Source of the DNA: JAGBWK01 sp964490275
GTDB taxonomy: Bacteria > Bacteroidota > Bacteroidia > Bacteroidales > Muribaculaceae
DNA length: 32,094 nucleotides
NCBI GenBank assembly: GCA_964490275.1
Contig: CAZBBL010000007.1
Coordinates: forward strand, 1 to 32,094
Direction: 5' to 3'
This document shows positions 1 through 9,800 of the stretch, in pieces. Position numbers and translations under genes: made by a program. The notes below the pieces were generated by a model. It was not told where the DNA came from, did not search any database, and worked only from the letters and a program-made list of their open reading frames with translations. Each line of letters starts with the position of its first letter. Positions within the stretch are counted from its first letter, which is position 1.

Positions 1-302
1 CAGTGATGCCTTTGGTTCGCAAAGACGGACTGCCCGACAAGGCTCGCGAAATCGTCAACGATTTGAAGTTTGACTTCTCGACCCACTACGACGAAAAAGA
101 CTCTATCGGCAAACGCTACCGTCGCCAAGACGCTATCGGTACACCATTCTGTATCACTGTCGATCACCAGACATTGGAAGACAACACCGTCACTCTGCGT
201 CACCGCGACTCAATGGAGCAAGAGCGTGTAAACATCGCCGACCTCCATCGCTTGATTCACGACAGCGTATCAATCAACTCCCTCCTCCGCAAACTCTCTT
301 AA
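1..302 (+). CDS. glyS: Glycyl-tRNA synthetase, C-terminal part (5' truncated by window edge)
   Basis: This is the last ~100 residues of class II glycyl-tRNA synthetase, which charges tRNA-Gly in the cytoplasm. The visible part is the anticodon-binding domain: it starts with PLVRKDGLPDKA and carries the strongly conserved stretch GKRYRRQDAIGTPFC followed by TVDHQTLEDNTVTLRHRD. That is the usual C-terminal end of the single-chain (eukaryote/archaeal-like) enzyme found in Bacteroidetes. The reading frame is open to the left edge, so the GTG/ATG near base 3 are internal codons and not starts. It is followed after 12 bases by lemA on the same strand, so the three first genes are probably co-transcribed. 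Confidence 0.95.
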   Translation, partial: VMPLVRKDGLPDKAREIVNDLKFDFSTHYDEKDSIGKRYRRQDAIGTPFCITVDHQTLEDNTVTLRHRDSMEQERVNIADLHRLIHDSVSINSLLRKLS

Positions 303-314
303 TACAAACTAATA

Positions 315-959
315 ATGGACAAAAAAATCAAGAAATATATCGTTCTCGGCGCAGTAGGACTCGTAGTCTTACTGTTGCTGGGTGGCGGTTGCTCTACCTA
401 CAACAGCCTTGTAAACCTCGACGAAGAGGTAAACAACCAATGGGCCAACGTGCAGACACAATATCAACGTCGTCTCGACCTGATTCCCAACTTGGTAAAC
501 ACCGTCAAAGGCTATGCTGCTCACGAATCGTCAACGCTGCAAAGCGTCACTGATGCTCGCGTAGGTCTCAAGAAGGCTTACGACCAAGCTAAAGAGGCCA
601 ACAGCACCGACCAACCCGCCGACGTAGAACAATATCAGCAGGCGCAAGACAACCTCAACAAACAGCTGAGCGTCTATGTCAATGCCGTGCATGAGGCCTA
701 CCCCGACCTGAAAGCCAACGAAAACTTCCTCAACCTACAAACTCAGCTCGAGGGCACCGAAAACCGCATCGCAACAGAGCGCACTCGCTACAACCAAGCT
801 GTCAAAGACTACAATGTGAAGCGTCGTCGCTTCCCCAACAATATTTTCTCAGGCATCTTTGGCTTTGACGCTCGCAAAGAGTTTCAGGCCGACGCAGCAG
901 CTCAATCAGCTCCAACAGTAAGCTTCGACGGCAGCTCAACGCCTGAGGTTGACTTCTAA
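315..959 (+). CDS. lemA: LemA family protein
   Basis: 214 residues. The N-terminus has a short basic stretch (MDKKIKK) and one membrane segment (about residues 8-25) ending in LGGGCS, which could be read as a lipobox with Cys26 but also fits the usual single-anchor LemA topology. The diagnostic LemA signature follows: YNSLVNLDEEVNNQWANVQTQ and RLDLIPNLVNTVKGYAAHE. The rest is predicted helical, with ENFLNLQTQLEGTENRIATERTRYN and the FPNNIFSGIFGF region typical of the family C-terminus. The molecular function of LemA proteins is not established. It lies 12 bases after glyS and 18 bases before the FKBP gene, so it is likely in one transcript with them. Confidence 0.93.
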   Translation: MDKKIKKYIVLGAVGLVVLLLLGGGCSTYNSLVNLDEEVNNQWANVQTQYQRRLDLIPNLVNTVKGYAAHESSTLQSVTDARVGLKKAYDQAKEANSTDQPADVEQYQQAQDNLNKQLSVYVNAVHEAYPDLKANENFLNLQTQLEGTENRIATERTRYNQAVKDYNVKRRRFPNNIFSGIFGFDARKEFQADAAAQSAPTVSFDGSSTPEVDF

Positions 960-977
960 ACCCAACAATCCAATCAA

Positions 978-1538
978 ATGAAAAAAACACTCAAAGCCCT
1001 GCTACTGTTACCGGCTATGGCCATGCTGACGGCCTGCTCATCAGACGACTCAGACACGTGGGACGACTACGCCGAATGGCGCGAAGCCAACATCTCGTGG
1101 CTCGAAGAGCAAGCTGCCCTCACCGACAGCAAGGGACAACCGCTCTACACCAAAGTGACTCCGACATGGAACTCTAACGCATACGTATTGATGCGCTGGT
1201 TTAACGACACTACTGCCAACCGCGACAACCTGCGTCCGCTGTTGACATCGACTGTCGATGTCAAATACTACGGCCGTCTCTACAACGACCAACCGTTTGA
1301 CTCGTCCTACGCTCGCACCGTCCCCGCCGACAGTATCTACCGCTGCCAAATAAGCAGCACAATCGGTGGCTGGATTATCGCTATGGAGCGCATGCATGTC
1401 GGCGACTCTGTAGAAGTATTAATCCCCTATCAGCAAGCCTATGGCTCGCAATCGTCGGGCAGCTACATCTTGCCCTACAGCGCGCTGCGATTCAACATCA
1501 AGCTTGTTGACGTTGCCGGCGAATATATCAAGCCGTAA
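978..1538 (+). CDS. FKBP-type peptidyl-prolyl cis-trans isomerase lipoprotein
   Basis: 186 residues. A lipoprotein signal peptide ends at LTAC (Cys20), followed by SSDDSD, an acidic run that resembles the Bacteroidetes lipoprotein export signal, so surface exposure is plausible (inference). The FKBP fold is seen from about residue 88: VDVKYYGRLYNDQPFDSSY, then GWIIAMERMHVGDSVEVLIPYQQAYG and the closing ILPYSALRFNIKLVDV. These are the usual FKBP strands with the FDSS and IPYQLAYG-like motifs. The expected role is folding of proteins in the periplasm or at the outer membrane by proline isomerisation. It is the last gene of the plus-strand cluster and is followed within 25 bases by a strong terminator hairpin. 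Confidence 0.92.
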   Translation: MKKTLKALLLLPAMAMLTACSSDDSDTWDDYAEWREANISWLEEQAALTDSKGQPLYTKVTPTWNSNAYVLMRWFNDTTANRDNLRPLLTSTVDVKYYGRLYNDQPFDSSYARTVPADSIYRCQISSTIGGWIIAMERMHVGDSVEVLIPYQQAYGSQSSGSYILPYSALRFNIKLVDVAGEYIKP

Positions 1539-1561
1539 CCATTTCAATCGTAAGCATAAAT

Positions 1562-1602
1562 AATAGAGAGGCTGAGCCACGGTGGCTCAGCCTCTCTATT
1601 TT
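1562..1602. terminator. Two-way intrinsic terminator between the FKBP gene and the S9 peptidase gene
   Basis: A perfect dyad pairs 1562-1578 with 1584-1600 (17 base pairs, GC-rich core GGCTGAGCC) around a 5-base loop. It is followed by TTATAG on the plus strand. It sits between convergent genes (stop codons at 1538 and 1618) and probably ends both transcripts. Confidence 0.85.
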
Positions 1603-1617
1603 ATAGAATCGGTTTTA

Positions 1618-4107
1618 TCAATTTGGATAAAGCTCCGACCACCAACGCGGGTCGTCTTGCAACCAACGTGCAAACCAAGCCATAATAGTGGCATGCCATT
1701 GGCTCTGCTTTTTGAGGTCGCCGATATAGTGGTTTTCACCGTCGACGGTGACAAACTCTACAGGGCGATTGAGGATGCGCAGAGCGTTGAACAGTTGGAT
1801 ACTTTCGCCAATGGGGACATTGGTATCAACCGTGCCATGAAGCAGCAACAGCGGGGTATGAATTTTGTCGGCGTTGGCAAGCGAACCTTGAGCAAACAAA
1901 TCGCGGTCGCTCCAGGGATATTTGCCGGCTGCGGCTACCGTATTGTAGCTGTAGCCCCAATAGCCTTCGCCCCAATAGCTGGCGATATTTGAGATACCTG
2001 CATGAGAGACACCGGCTGCAAATATATCGGTGTGCGCCAACAGATATTGAGTCATAAATCCGCCATAAGATGCACCGATACAACCCACCTTTGCGGCATC
2101 GACATAGGGATGCTCAGCGATAAACTGCTTTACACCTTGGATGATTTCGTTGGCCGTATATTCGCCCCAAGCGTTGACGTGACGGGCAGAATAGTCTTGA
2201 CCGTAGCCTACGGTACCAGAGGGGTTGGGCATATAAACCACATATCCGCGCGAAGCGAAGAGCTCGGGGACGTAGGGATGGCTCATGCCTTTATATGTAG
2301 GTAGTGTACCGCCATAATAATAGACAATCATGGGATATTTTTTGTTGGGGTCGAAGTCGGGCGGCAGTGTGAATATACCATCGACCGTGGTACCGTCTTC
2401 GGCAGTAAACTTCCAAGAATCGGTTGTGCCCATTTCAATATCCTCGAGCATCGGAGCCAACGGGTCGGCGATAAGGCGATTGGTCGACTTGCGCAGATTG
2501 AGCATATAAGCACGTCCGGCATACTCGGTGCTTTCGCCGCTATACGAGAGCCAAGAGGCTTCACGGTTGCCAATCGAATAGCCTGTAATACGGTCGATTT
2601 CGGTTGGTAGCTGAGTGATTTTAAGGGTCGACGGGTTAAGACGATAAATGAGCTTACGGAAGTCGCTCTCGGCCTGGAAATAGATTTGATTGTCGGCGCG
2701 ATTCCAAACAGCTTGACCGGCCAATGACGGGTCGAAATCGTAGGTAGCGGCAATGGGTGTGCGCGAAGCGATATCAAAGATATATCCTTGCACATCGTAG
2801 TCGTTGGCGATGGGGAAAGCATCGCAATTCTTACCAAGCTTACCAAAAGATTCGGGGCCACCGGTGATGAAAAGTTTTTTGCCGTCGGGCGAATAGATAG
2901 CCGACTTTATCGAAGGATTATTGCTGACAATCGTGTCGGTAGCGAGAGTGGCCAAATCGAGCTCGACCAAATCGGTATGATAGAATGGGAACTTGGCCGG
3001 GGTCTGATGAGTCACGGAGTAGAGCACACGCTTCGAGTCGGGCGTGATGTCGAGATAGTAGGGTGTGTCGCCGCCATAGGCCAATGGGGTAGAAACGCCG
3101 GTAGCGAGGTCGTAGCGCATGAGGTAGCTGCGGTCGCGGTTGCCGGGGATACGGTCGTCGGGCAGGCGATAGCGCTGCAAGGGGCCTTGCACCTTGGTGG
3201 CTTCGCTACGGGCATAGTAGATAATAAACGACTCGTCGGGGGCCCAATAGAAATAGTTGTCGGGGATGTTGCGAGCCACAACGGTTTCGGCCATTGACGG
3301 CACGTCGACAACTATCAAATCGTAGCCGGTGTCGCCCTGAACGGTGTAATACAATCGGCTGTTTTGAGGCATCCAGTTGGCATTATCGCGAATGTTGCGC
3401 GTGATGACACGGCCTGTTGCAGCCTCAGAAAGCTCGCGATAGTAGGTGGTTTTGTCGGGGGTGAAAGTCTCGGCATAGTTGGTAATAAGGTATTTGCCAT
3501 CGGCCGAGAGGTAGGTCGATTTCACACGCAAGCCCTGATATGTCGAGCGATGAGAGAAGCGCTGCTTCATATTGGGGTCGACCGCAACGTCAATATCGGC
3601 GTAGATAGAGTCGGGTTTGAAAACAGCGCTAAAGTTGTGGACTGAATCGTTGGGCGCACTGAGCACCTTAAACGACACGACGGTAGTTTGCTCGGGTTGT
3701 AGCGTCAGCTGACCGTCGGAGGGCTGACCGTCGACATAAATCTGATAAGCCTCTGGGGTGGTAACAACCAGACGTCCTTTAGCGAAATGTTGAGCACGTA
3801 GGCGTGTTTCGAGGATGGTAAGGCTGCGGTCGCCTGTGGTAGGCACTTGTACAGTCGACAGCGAATCGGTGCCCGACAGTAAGCTGACGCCGGCTCGGTT
3901 TTTAAGGTCGAGGTTGGCCGGGTTTTTGAGCAGACTGTTGACTGTAAATTTTGTGCCTGTAGCGTCGGTAGAATCAGACATTGCGGGGAGCACAATCGGG
4001 ATAGGTTGAGCCGCCTTATAAGAGCTGATGACTACCTGCTTTGAATTGGCAGCAGCCGCTATACAAGCGGCTGCTGCTAATGATGAGATTAAATATTTCT
4101 GTTTCAT
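1618..4107 (-). CDS. S9 family peptidase, dipeptidyl-peptidase IV-like
   Basis: 829 residues with an N-terminal signal sequence rich in Ala; Cys15 could be a lipobox cysteine, but the site is atypical. Residues ~190-550 form the beta-propeller region of DPP IV-type enzymes, with repeated SPDGK-like blades (YLDITPDSKRVLYS, AIYSPDGKKLFITGG). The C-terminal alpha/beta hydrolase domain (~565-829) carries the catalytic triad: Ser680 in GASYGGF, Asp761 in HGTVDTNVP, and His793 in GENHYIG. The enzyme is expected to cleave short peptides, often after proline, in the periplasm or at the cell surface. It is the last gene of the susC-susD-lipoprotein operon, three bases after the preceding stop, which ties the locus to peptide use. 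Exact cleavage preference cannot be read from sequence. Confidence 0.93.
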   Translation of the reverse strand: MKQKYLISSLAAAACIAAAANSKQVVISSYKAAQPIPIVLPAMSDSTDATGTKFTVNSLLKNPANLDLKNRAGVSLLSGTDSLSTVQVPTTGDRSLTILETRLRAQHFAKGRLVVTTPEAYQIYVDGQPSDGQLTLQPEQTTVVSFKVLSAPNDSVHNFSAVFKPDSIYADIDVAVDPNMKQRFSHRSTYQGLRVKSTYLSADGKYLITNYAETFTPDKTTYYRELSEAATGRVITRNIRDNANWMPQNSRLYYTVQGDTGYDLIVVDVPSMAETVVARNIPDNYFYWAPDESFIIYYARSEATKVQGPLQRYRLPDDRIPGNRDRSYLMRYDLATGVSTPLAYGGDTPYYLDITPDSKRVLYSVTHQTPAKFPFYHTDLVELDLATLATDTIVSNNPSIKSAIYSPDGKKLFITGGPESFGKLGKNCDAFPIANDYDVQGYIFDIASRTPIAATYDFDPSLAGQAVWNRADNQIYFQAESDFRKLIYRLNPSTLKITQLPTEIDRITGYSIGNREASWLSYSGESTEYAGRAYMLNLRKSTNRLIADPLAPMLEDIEMGTTDSWKFTAEDGTTVDGIFTLPPDFDPNKKYPMIVYYYGGTLPTYKGMSHPYVPELFASRGYVVYMPNPSGTVGYGQDYSARHVNAWGEYTANEIIQGVKQFIAEHPYVDAAKVGCIGASYGGFMTQYLLAHTDIFAAGVSHAGISNIASYWGEGYWGYSYNTVAAAGKYPWSDRDLFAQGSLANADKIHTPLLLLHGTVDTNVPIGESIQLFNALRILNRPVEFVTVDGENHYIGDLKKQSQWHATIMAWFARWLQDDPRWWSELYPN

Positions 4108-4110
4108 AGT

Positions 4111-5190
4111 TTACATTTTGTCGAGTACGTTGCCTCCGTAAGCGCCATAATACCATGCGCCATATTCGGCATATCCAAACAACATAGCCCATCCACCGGC
4201 GTAGAAGTCGAGTTGTTTGACGGTGTAAGTGTCGTCACCGGCTTGCTGACCTGTTATTGATTCGGTGGTGTGACGGCGGCCAAGGATGTAGACGTAGAGG
4301 TCGTCGGTTGGAGAGGTGGCCCAGCTACCGCTCGACCATGCAGCGCCGAAATACATATCGTAGGTGTAGACGCCCCAATAATTAAGGGTAATCGTACCGC
4401 AAGCTTGAGCGGGCAACAAGATATAGCCGAGCAAGTCGTAGGTGCCTTCGCTATCGCTGCCCCACCATGTAGCGCCGGTTGAAGAGCCATACCATTCTTC
4501 GGCTTCGGCCTTGGTGCCGAATGTGTAAACAGTGCCGACAATGTCGTTAACTTCACAAGCGTCGTTGTCGGGGAGGAGATTGCGGATGCCTATTTCGTCG
4601 CGAGCGTCGCCTTGTACGGCACGAACCGGGTCGATACCGCCGACGCCATAGTTTTGAGACCAAGCTGTGTAGACAAACGGGTTTGACCAATATTGTCCGC
4701 CACTTGCCTCACCTGAATAGAAACCACTGATAGCGTCGCGCATGGGGTCGCCCTTTTCGTAGTAGTCAACCGAGAGCGAGCAAGAGCTGTCGCCATAAGG
4801 AGTGGCTTGTGCCGGGTCGATTTCGACGCTGAGCGAATAGGCTTGGCGAGCTACGACTTTGGCAAAGTCGATGCCGATATTGAGGTTGGTAACCGACTCG
4901 CCGGCGACAAAGTCGGCAGTAGCCGGGAGTATGAAGATGTTTTCCTGACCTTCGGGCTGAGAGAAAGTGACAGGCACAGAGAGGTCAGAGGAGGTGTCGA
5001 TACGATATATTTTGAGTTGGATTGACTCTTGATTCTCCTCCAAAGAGTAGGCTGTATTTTGAGTGTAGTCAAAATATACCTGCGCATTGTCGGGCACTGC
5101 AGCCGGCTTATAGTCGTCGTCGGAGCAGGCGACAAGCAGCGTGGAGAATGCGATAGCCGGCAGCACGGCTTTTATGAATATGTTTGTCAT
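4111..5190 (-). CDS. SusCD-associated surface lipoprotein of unknown fold
   Basis: 359 residues. The lipoprotein signal ends at LLVAC (Cys22) and is followed by SDDDYKPA, matching the acidic surface-export signal seen in SusD-type lipoproteins. Residues ~35-140 (AQVYFDYTQNTAYSLEENQ to CSLSVDYYEKG) look like the beta-rich DUF4843/DUF1735 or Calx-beta-like domain often found in the third gene of SusCD loci. The remainder is rich in Tyr, Trp and Gly (for example WWGSDSEGTYDLLGY and YYGAYGGNVLDKM) and I do not recognise it. It sits 5 bases after susD and 3 bases before the S9 peptidase gene. It may bind the imported substrate at the cell surface; that is inferred from position only. Confidence 0.85.
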   Translation of the reverse strand: MTNIFIKAVLPAIAFSTLLVACSDDDYKPAAVPDNAQVYFDYTQNTAYSLEENQESIQLKIYRIDTSSDLSVPVTFSQPEGQENIFILPATADFVAGESVTNLNIGIDFAKVVARQAYSLSVEIDPAQATPYGDSSCSLSVDYYEKGDPMRDAISGFYSGEASGGQYWSNPFVYTAWSQNYGVGGIDPVRAVQGDARDEIGIRNLLPDNDACEVNDIVGTVYTFGTKAEAEEWYGSSTGATWWGSDSEGTYDLLGYILLPAQACGTITLNYWGVYTYDMYFGAAWSSGSWATSPTDDLYVYILGRRHTTESITGQQAGDDTYTVKQLDFYAGGWAMLFGYAEYGAWYYGAYGGNVLDKM

Positions 5191-5195
5191 AACTA

Positions 5196-6791
5196 TTAAA
5201 TTTCAACGATTGAGTAGCAGTTGTCGGGCGAGGGGTTGTTCCATTTCTGGACAGCGGCATTGTTGTCGCCTTCCCAGCTGAGGATAACAAAGTTCATCCA
5301 AGCCGGGCGGCCATTGGTATTCATCAGAGCGTTGCCTGAGAAGTTGGTGCCGTCGTAGGCGCGGGTGACTGACATATTGAGACGTTTGAAATCAAAGAAC
5401 GATTGTCCTTCACCCCAGAGCTCAACGCGTTTTTGGAAAACGATTTCCTCAACGACGTCGTCGGTCGATGTAGCAGAGCATACATAGTTGGGGTCGCGAT
5501 AGGTTTTCATAAAGTCTTCGATAAGCTGACGGCCATCGGCGACGTTGAGATGTGCGGCAGCCTCGGCTTGTATCAGATACATCTCTTCGACACGCATCAA
5601 TGGATAGCAGGTGACGGCACCGATAGTGTAGTCGGAATAGTTGCCTTGTCCGGGGCGGAATTTGAGCGAATAATAGTCGTCGAATTTAGCGCGGAACGAC
5701 TCATCAACCAACGGTTCTTGGCCTGATAAAGCGCTGCCGTCGGGAGCGATGTAAGAGAGCTTGCGGAAGTCGGTATCGGATATACGATCGTAGGTGGCAG
5801 CGTTGATCATGACGTTTGTGCCGTAGCTGCAATAGCCGAAAGTAGTTTCGTTGCACATCCACGACGTCCAGTTGTAGTAGCAAGATGTCACCGAAGAATC
5901 TTCAGCCGACTGTTTTGCGCCCCACATCCATGACTCGGAGCTGACGTCGTTGAAACCTGTCGATGTATCGAGCCACTCTTCTTCAGTAAGAGGAGTAGCA
6001 CCGCTTGTGGCAATGGCCAATTCGGCAAATTCGCGGGCTTTGGCATAGTCTTCAACCCACATATATAAGCGAGCTTTCAAGCCATAAGCGACAGCAACAT
6101 CGGGAATAGTTTTGGCCTCACGCGAGTAGCCGGCCATCAATTCGATAGCTTTGTCGAGGTCGCTAAGAATGAAGTTGAACATCTCTTGGCGTGTAGCACG
6201 AGGGTTGTCGCAAGCTTCGGCTTGAGTGGTTTCATCTGTCACGATAGGCACAGTCAAGCCCTCGACGTTGTTGCCATAAGAGTTTATCGGGCTGGTGCCA
6301 TCGTTGGGGAGGAACTCATACATACGAGCCAAATCGAGGTAAGCGGCGGCGCGGTAAGCATAGGATGCACCGAGGCGGCCGTTGTTTTCGCCATTCTTAT
6401 AGTAAGCGATAGAGTTGTTGGCCACGAGCACGAGTTTGTTCATATACCACCAAGTAAGCTGAGCCGAGGATGTGTAGTCGCCGAGACCGGTATTAGTAAT
6501 CCAAGCGGTGTACCATTCATAGGCGGTGTTAACTTTGGGCATATCTTCGGTCAAGAGGTCGCGGATATGCATCATCGAGCCATAACCATAGTCGTAGGCT
6601 TGATTGCTGACGGGGATAGTGCCGACATAGTTGAGAGTGGCAGGCATAGCCCAGAAGAGGGCATCGCCACCGAGCGAACTTTCGTCGATTTGGTCGCGTG
6701 TGACGTTGCTTGTCGAAAGCGCATCATCGAGACAGCTTGTCAGCAACGGCATTGCTAATGCCGCAATTGCTATATATTTTAGACTTTTCAT
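5196..6791 (-). CDS. SusD/RagB family nutrient-binding outer membrane lipoprotein
   Basis: 531 residues. The signal peptide ends in LLTSC (Cys20) followed by LDDALS. The middle contains TPR-like helices characteristic of SusD proteins (ASYAYRAAAYLDLARMYEF, and DVAVAYGLKARLYMWVEDYAKAREFAELAI). The C-terminal half has the conserved RVEEMYLIQAEAAAH helix, the KRVELWGEGQSFFDFKRL motif and a final region ending NPSPDNCYSIVEI. SusD proteins sit as a lid over the SusC channel and bind the nutrient outside the cell. It directly follows susC (13-base gap), and together they form the transporter. Its operon with an S9 peptidase suggests a RagB-like peptide ligand, which is inference. Confidence 0.96.
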   Translation of the reverse strand: MKSLKYIAIAALAMPLLTSCLDDALSTSNVTRDQIDESSLGGDALFWAMPATLNYVGTIPVSNQAYDYGYGSMMHIRDLLTEDMPKVNTAYEWYTAWITNTGLGDYTSSAQLTWWYMNKLVLVANNSIAYYKNGENNGRLGASYAYRAAAYLDLARMYEFLPNDGTSPINSYGNNVEGLTVPIVTDETTQAEACDNPRATRQEMFNFILSDLDKAIELMAGYSREAKTIPDVAVAYGLKARLYMWVEDYAKAREFAELAIATSGATPLTEEEWLDTSTGFNDVSSESWMWGAKQSAEDSSVTSCYYNWTSWMCNETTFGYCSYGTNVMINAATYDRISDTDFRKLSYIAPDGSALSGQEPLVDESFRAKFDDYYSLKFRPGQGNYSDYTIGAVTCYPLMRVEEMYLIQAEAAAHLNVADGRQLIEDFMKTYRDPNYVCSATSTDDVVEEIVFQKRVELWGEGQSFFDFKRLNMSVTRAYDGTNFSGNALMNTNGRPAWMNFVILSWEGDNNAAVQKWNNPSPDNCYSIVEI

Positions 6792-6804
6792 CGTTGCAGG
6801 GAGC

Positions 6805-9800
6805 TTAGAAGGTTACATTGAGACCACCGGAGACGGTGCGGATAGGAGCATAAGCGGCAGCTGTAGTAGAGCCGGTGAGCGATTGACGCGGGTCGAGACC
6901 TTGGCGATTGCTCCAGAGCCATACGTTGTCGGCCGAAACATAGACGCGAATCTTTGAGAGCTTCAATCGTTTGGTCAACGGGTTGGGCAGAGTGTATCCG
7001 AGGTTGATATTTTGGAGCGACAGATAAGAAGCGTCGGTCAAGAAACGGTCGGATGAAGCTGCCGAATATTGGTCGTCGAAGCAGAGGCGCGGAGTTGTCG
7101 ACGAGGGATTGTCGGCAGTCCAAGCGTTGAGGATATCGCGGTGGAGAGCGAAACCGCGCGAAGATGTTGTCGGCGAAGCCATCGAAGCTTGATAGTCGCT
7201 GTCGTAGACCTTGCCACCGATAGAGTAAGCAAAGTTGATTGAGAAGTCAAATCCGCGATAGCTTAAAGATGTTCCGAAACCGCCATATACCGAAGGCAGC
7301 GCGCTGTCTTGGAGATAGTAGGTAGCTTTGTTGCCATAGTCGGTAGTAGTGCCGCGACCTGTGACGTTGCCATCATCGTCGAGGATATCGTAGTAGTAGA
7401 GAGCTTGACCGGTAGTGGGGTCAACGCCGGCATAGGAGGGGAGGTAGAATGAGTAGAGAGGGCAACCTTCGCCATAGAAGTATGAGCCCGAAGAGTAACC
7501 GTCGTGACCGTCGAGGGTCAAACGCTTGTTGTTTTCGTAGATAGAGGTGATACGGTTTTTATACCATGTAAGGTTGAAATTGAGGCTCCATGTCAAATCT
7601 TTTGTGGTGATGACATTTGAGTTGAGTTCGATTTCAACACCTTTATTCTCCATGTTACCGATGTTGTCGTAGTAGCTTGTCCAACCATATGAGCCGGGGA
7701 GCGAAACAGATGTCAACATATCTGATGTGCGGCGATAGAAGGCTTCGATACTACCCGAGAGGCGGCCACGGAGTATATCAAATTCGATGCCGGCATTGAA
7801 GTTGCCGTTCTTTTCCCAAGTAATATTTTCATTACCTTTTTGGTAAGGAATCACAGCGACATTGCCGCCCGAGTTGGTAAGCGTGTAAGTGTCGACATAG
7901 CGGAAGTTGCCGATATTGTCGTTACCCTGCTCGCCGTAAGAAGCTTTGAGCTTGAAGGTGTCGAGCCAAGCGACATCCCACCACGATTCTTTGTGCATGT
8001 TCCAAGCACCACCGAGGCTCCAGAATGTGCCCCAACGATGGTCGGGATGGAAGCGAGAAGAACCGTCGCGACGTATAGAGAACGAACCGAAGTATTTGCT
8101 TGCATAGTCATATTGGCCACGCATCAAATAGCCTTCGTTGTTGTAGTCGACGGTGTTTGACCCGATGTAGGTATTGATGATTGCGCCATCGAGTTCGATA
8201 TTTGAGGTATTGAGCACGCCGCTCTTGCCGGCACCGAGGGTGGTGTAGCGATAGCAGTAGTTTTCGTGGCCCAACAATACCGACACATTGTGGTCGCCGT
8301 AAGACTGACTCCAGTTCAACAATTGTTGGAACATATAGTCCATCGTGCGGTAGTGGTAAACATAGTTGTAACCACCGCTGCTGACAGCCGAACCGAAATA
8401 GGGGTTGGTAGTGTAGTTGTAGCGACGTTCGTCGACCGAAACGTTGTTGTTGGTAGTGAATTTAAAGCCGTAAGGCAGTATGATGTCGGCATAGCCTGTA
8501 GCGTTGAAGCTATTGCCATAGTTTTTGTTCGTGTTTAAGATAGCGTCAGAGACGGCGTTAGAGATAGCATATTGCGGACGTGTCAGGCCGGCGTTGGTGC
8601 CGTCGCCATAGTCATAGCAGGTAATACCATCTGAGTTGACCAGAGGTTTGCCATCGACACCGCGAATATACATCGGATAGATGGGCGCCATTTGGTTGGC
8701 TACAGCAAAGACGTTGCTCGACATGGCAGTCTCGCCGTCGCTGCTTGTAGATTTGATATCGAAGTGGGTGTAAGACATATTGGCTCCGACCTTCAACCAA
8801 GAGGTTGCTTGGGTGTCGGCACTCAAACGGCCTGTCAAACGGCGGAAGCCCGAGTTGGTTGTGATACCGTCGTTGTCGAGGTAGCCAAACGATGCGTAGA
8901 AGTTGCTACGATCGGTACCCGAACTTACGCTAAGGTTATATTCTTGACGCAAACTGGTTTTGTAGGCATAGTCGAGCCAGTTGTCGGGAAGGAGCATATA
9001 GTCTTGACCTCCATAGCTGACGATATTGCCCAACGTTGCATTTGGATTGAGGCGGCCATTGCTACCGATGAGGTATTGACCGGTAGGCACATTGTAGACA
9101 TTGTAGCCCAAGCCGTAGGCGCCGCTGATAAGATTGCTGTTGGCCCAAGCAGTAGCCTCTGAGGGAGTTTTGCCGGCAGCAATACGATTGTTGTAAAGCG
9201 ACGAATAGTAAGTTTCGTAATATTGTGCAGGGTCGTCGATATAGTCGTAGTTGCGCACTGCCTTAGAGTTGACGCCCCATTTCATATCGAGCGATACGAT
9301 AGCGTCGCCGCCTCGTTGACCCTTTTTGGTTGTAATCAATATGACACCGTTGGCACCGCGTGCGCCATACAATGCGTTTGAAGCGGCGTCTTTCAAGATT
9401 GTCATCGATGCGATATCGGTTGTGGCGATGTTGCTGACATCACCGCTATAAGGCGCACCGTCGACGATAATCAAAGGTGCATTGCCGGCAGAGATTGATG
9501 AGATACCGCGGATGCGAATTGTCGGAGAGCTTTCGCCTGGTTGGCCCGTTGAGTTGGTCAGCTGCACACCGGCCACACGACCATCAATGGCGTTCAACGC
9601 GTTAGACACTTGCGACTCGGCAATTTCATCGCTTTTTAATACTGCAGCAGAACCGGTGAAGGCCGATTTGGTGGCTGTACCATAGGCTACAACCATCACT
9701 TCGTCAAGTACGCCCGACTGTTCTTCCATCTCGATACGCATCTCGCCCGGCTCGATTGCCAGCTCTTGAGTTGTCATACCGACATATCTTACGATGATTG

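Noticed and set aside
2788..3297. 169-residue plus-strand ORF inside the S9 peptidase gene
   Set aside because: It is antisense to a long gene with clear catalytic motifs, and its sequence is low-complexity Val/Gly/Arg typical of shadow frames.
6186..6758. 190-residue plus-strand ORF inside susD
   Set aside because: Antisense shadow of a well-supported SusD gene, with no recognisable domain.
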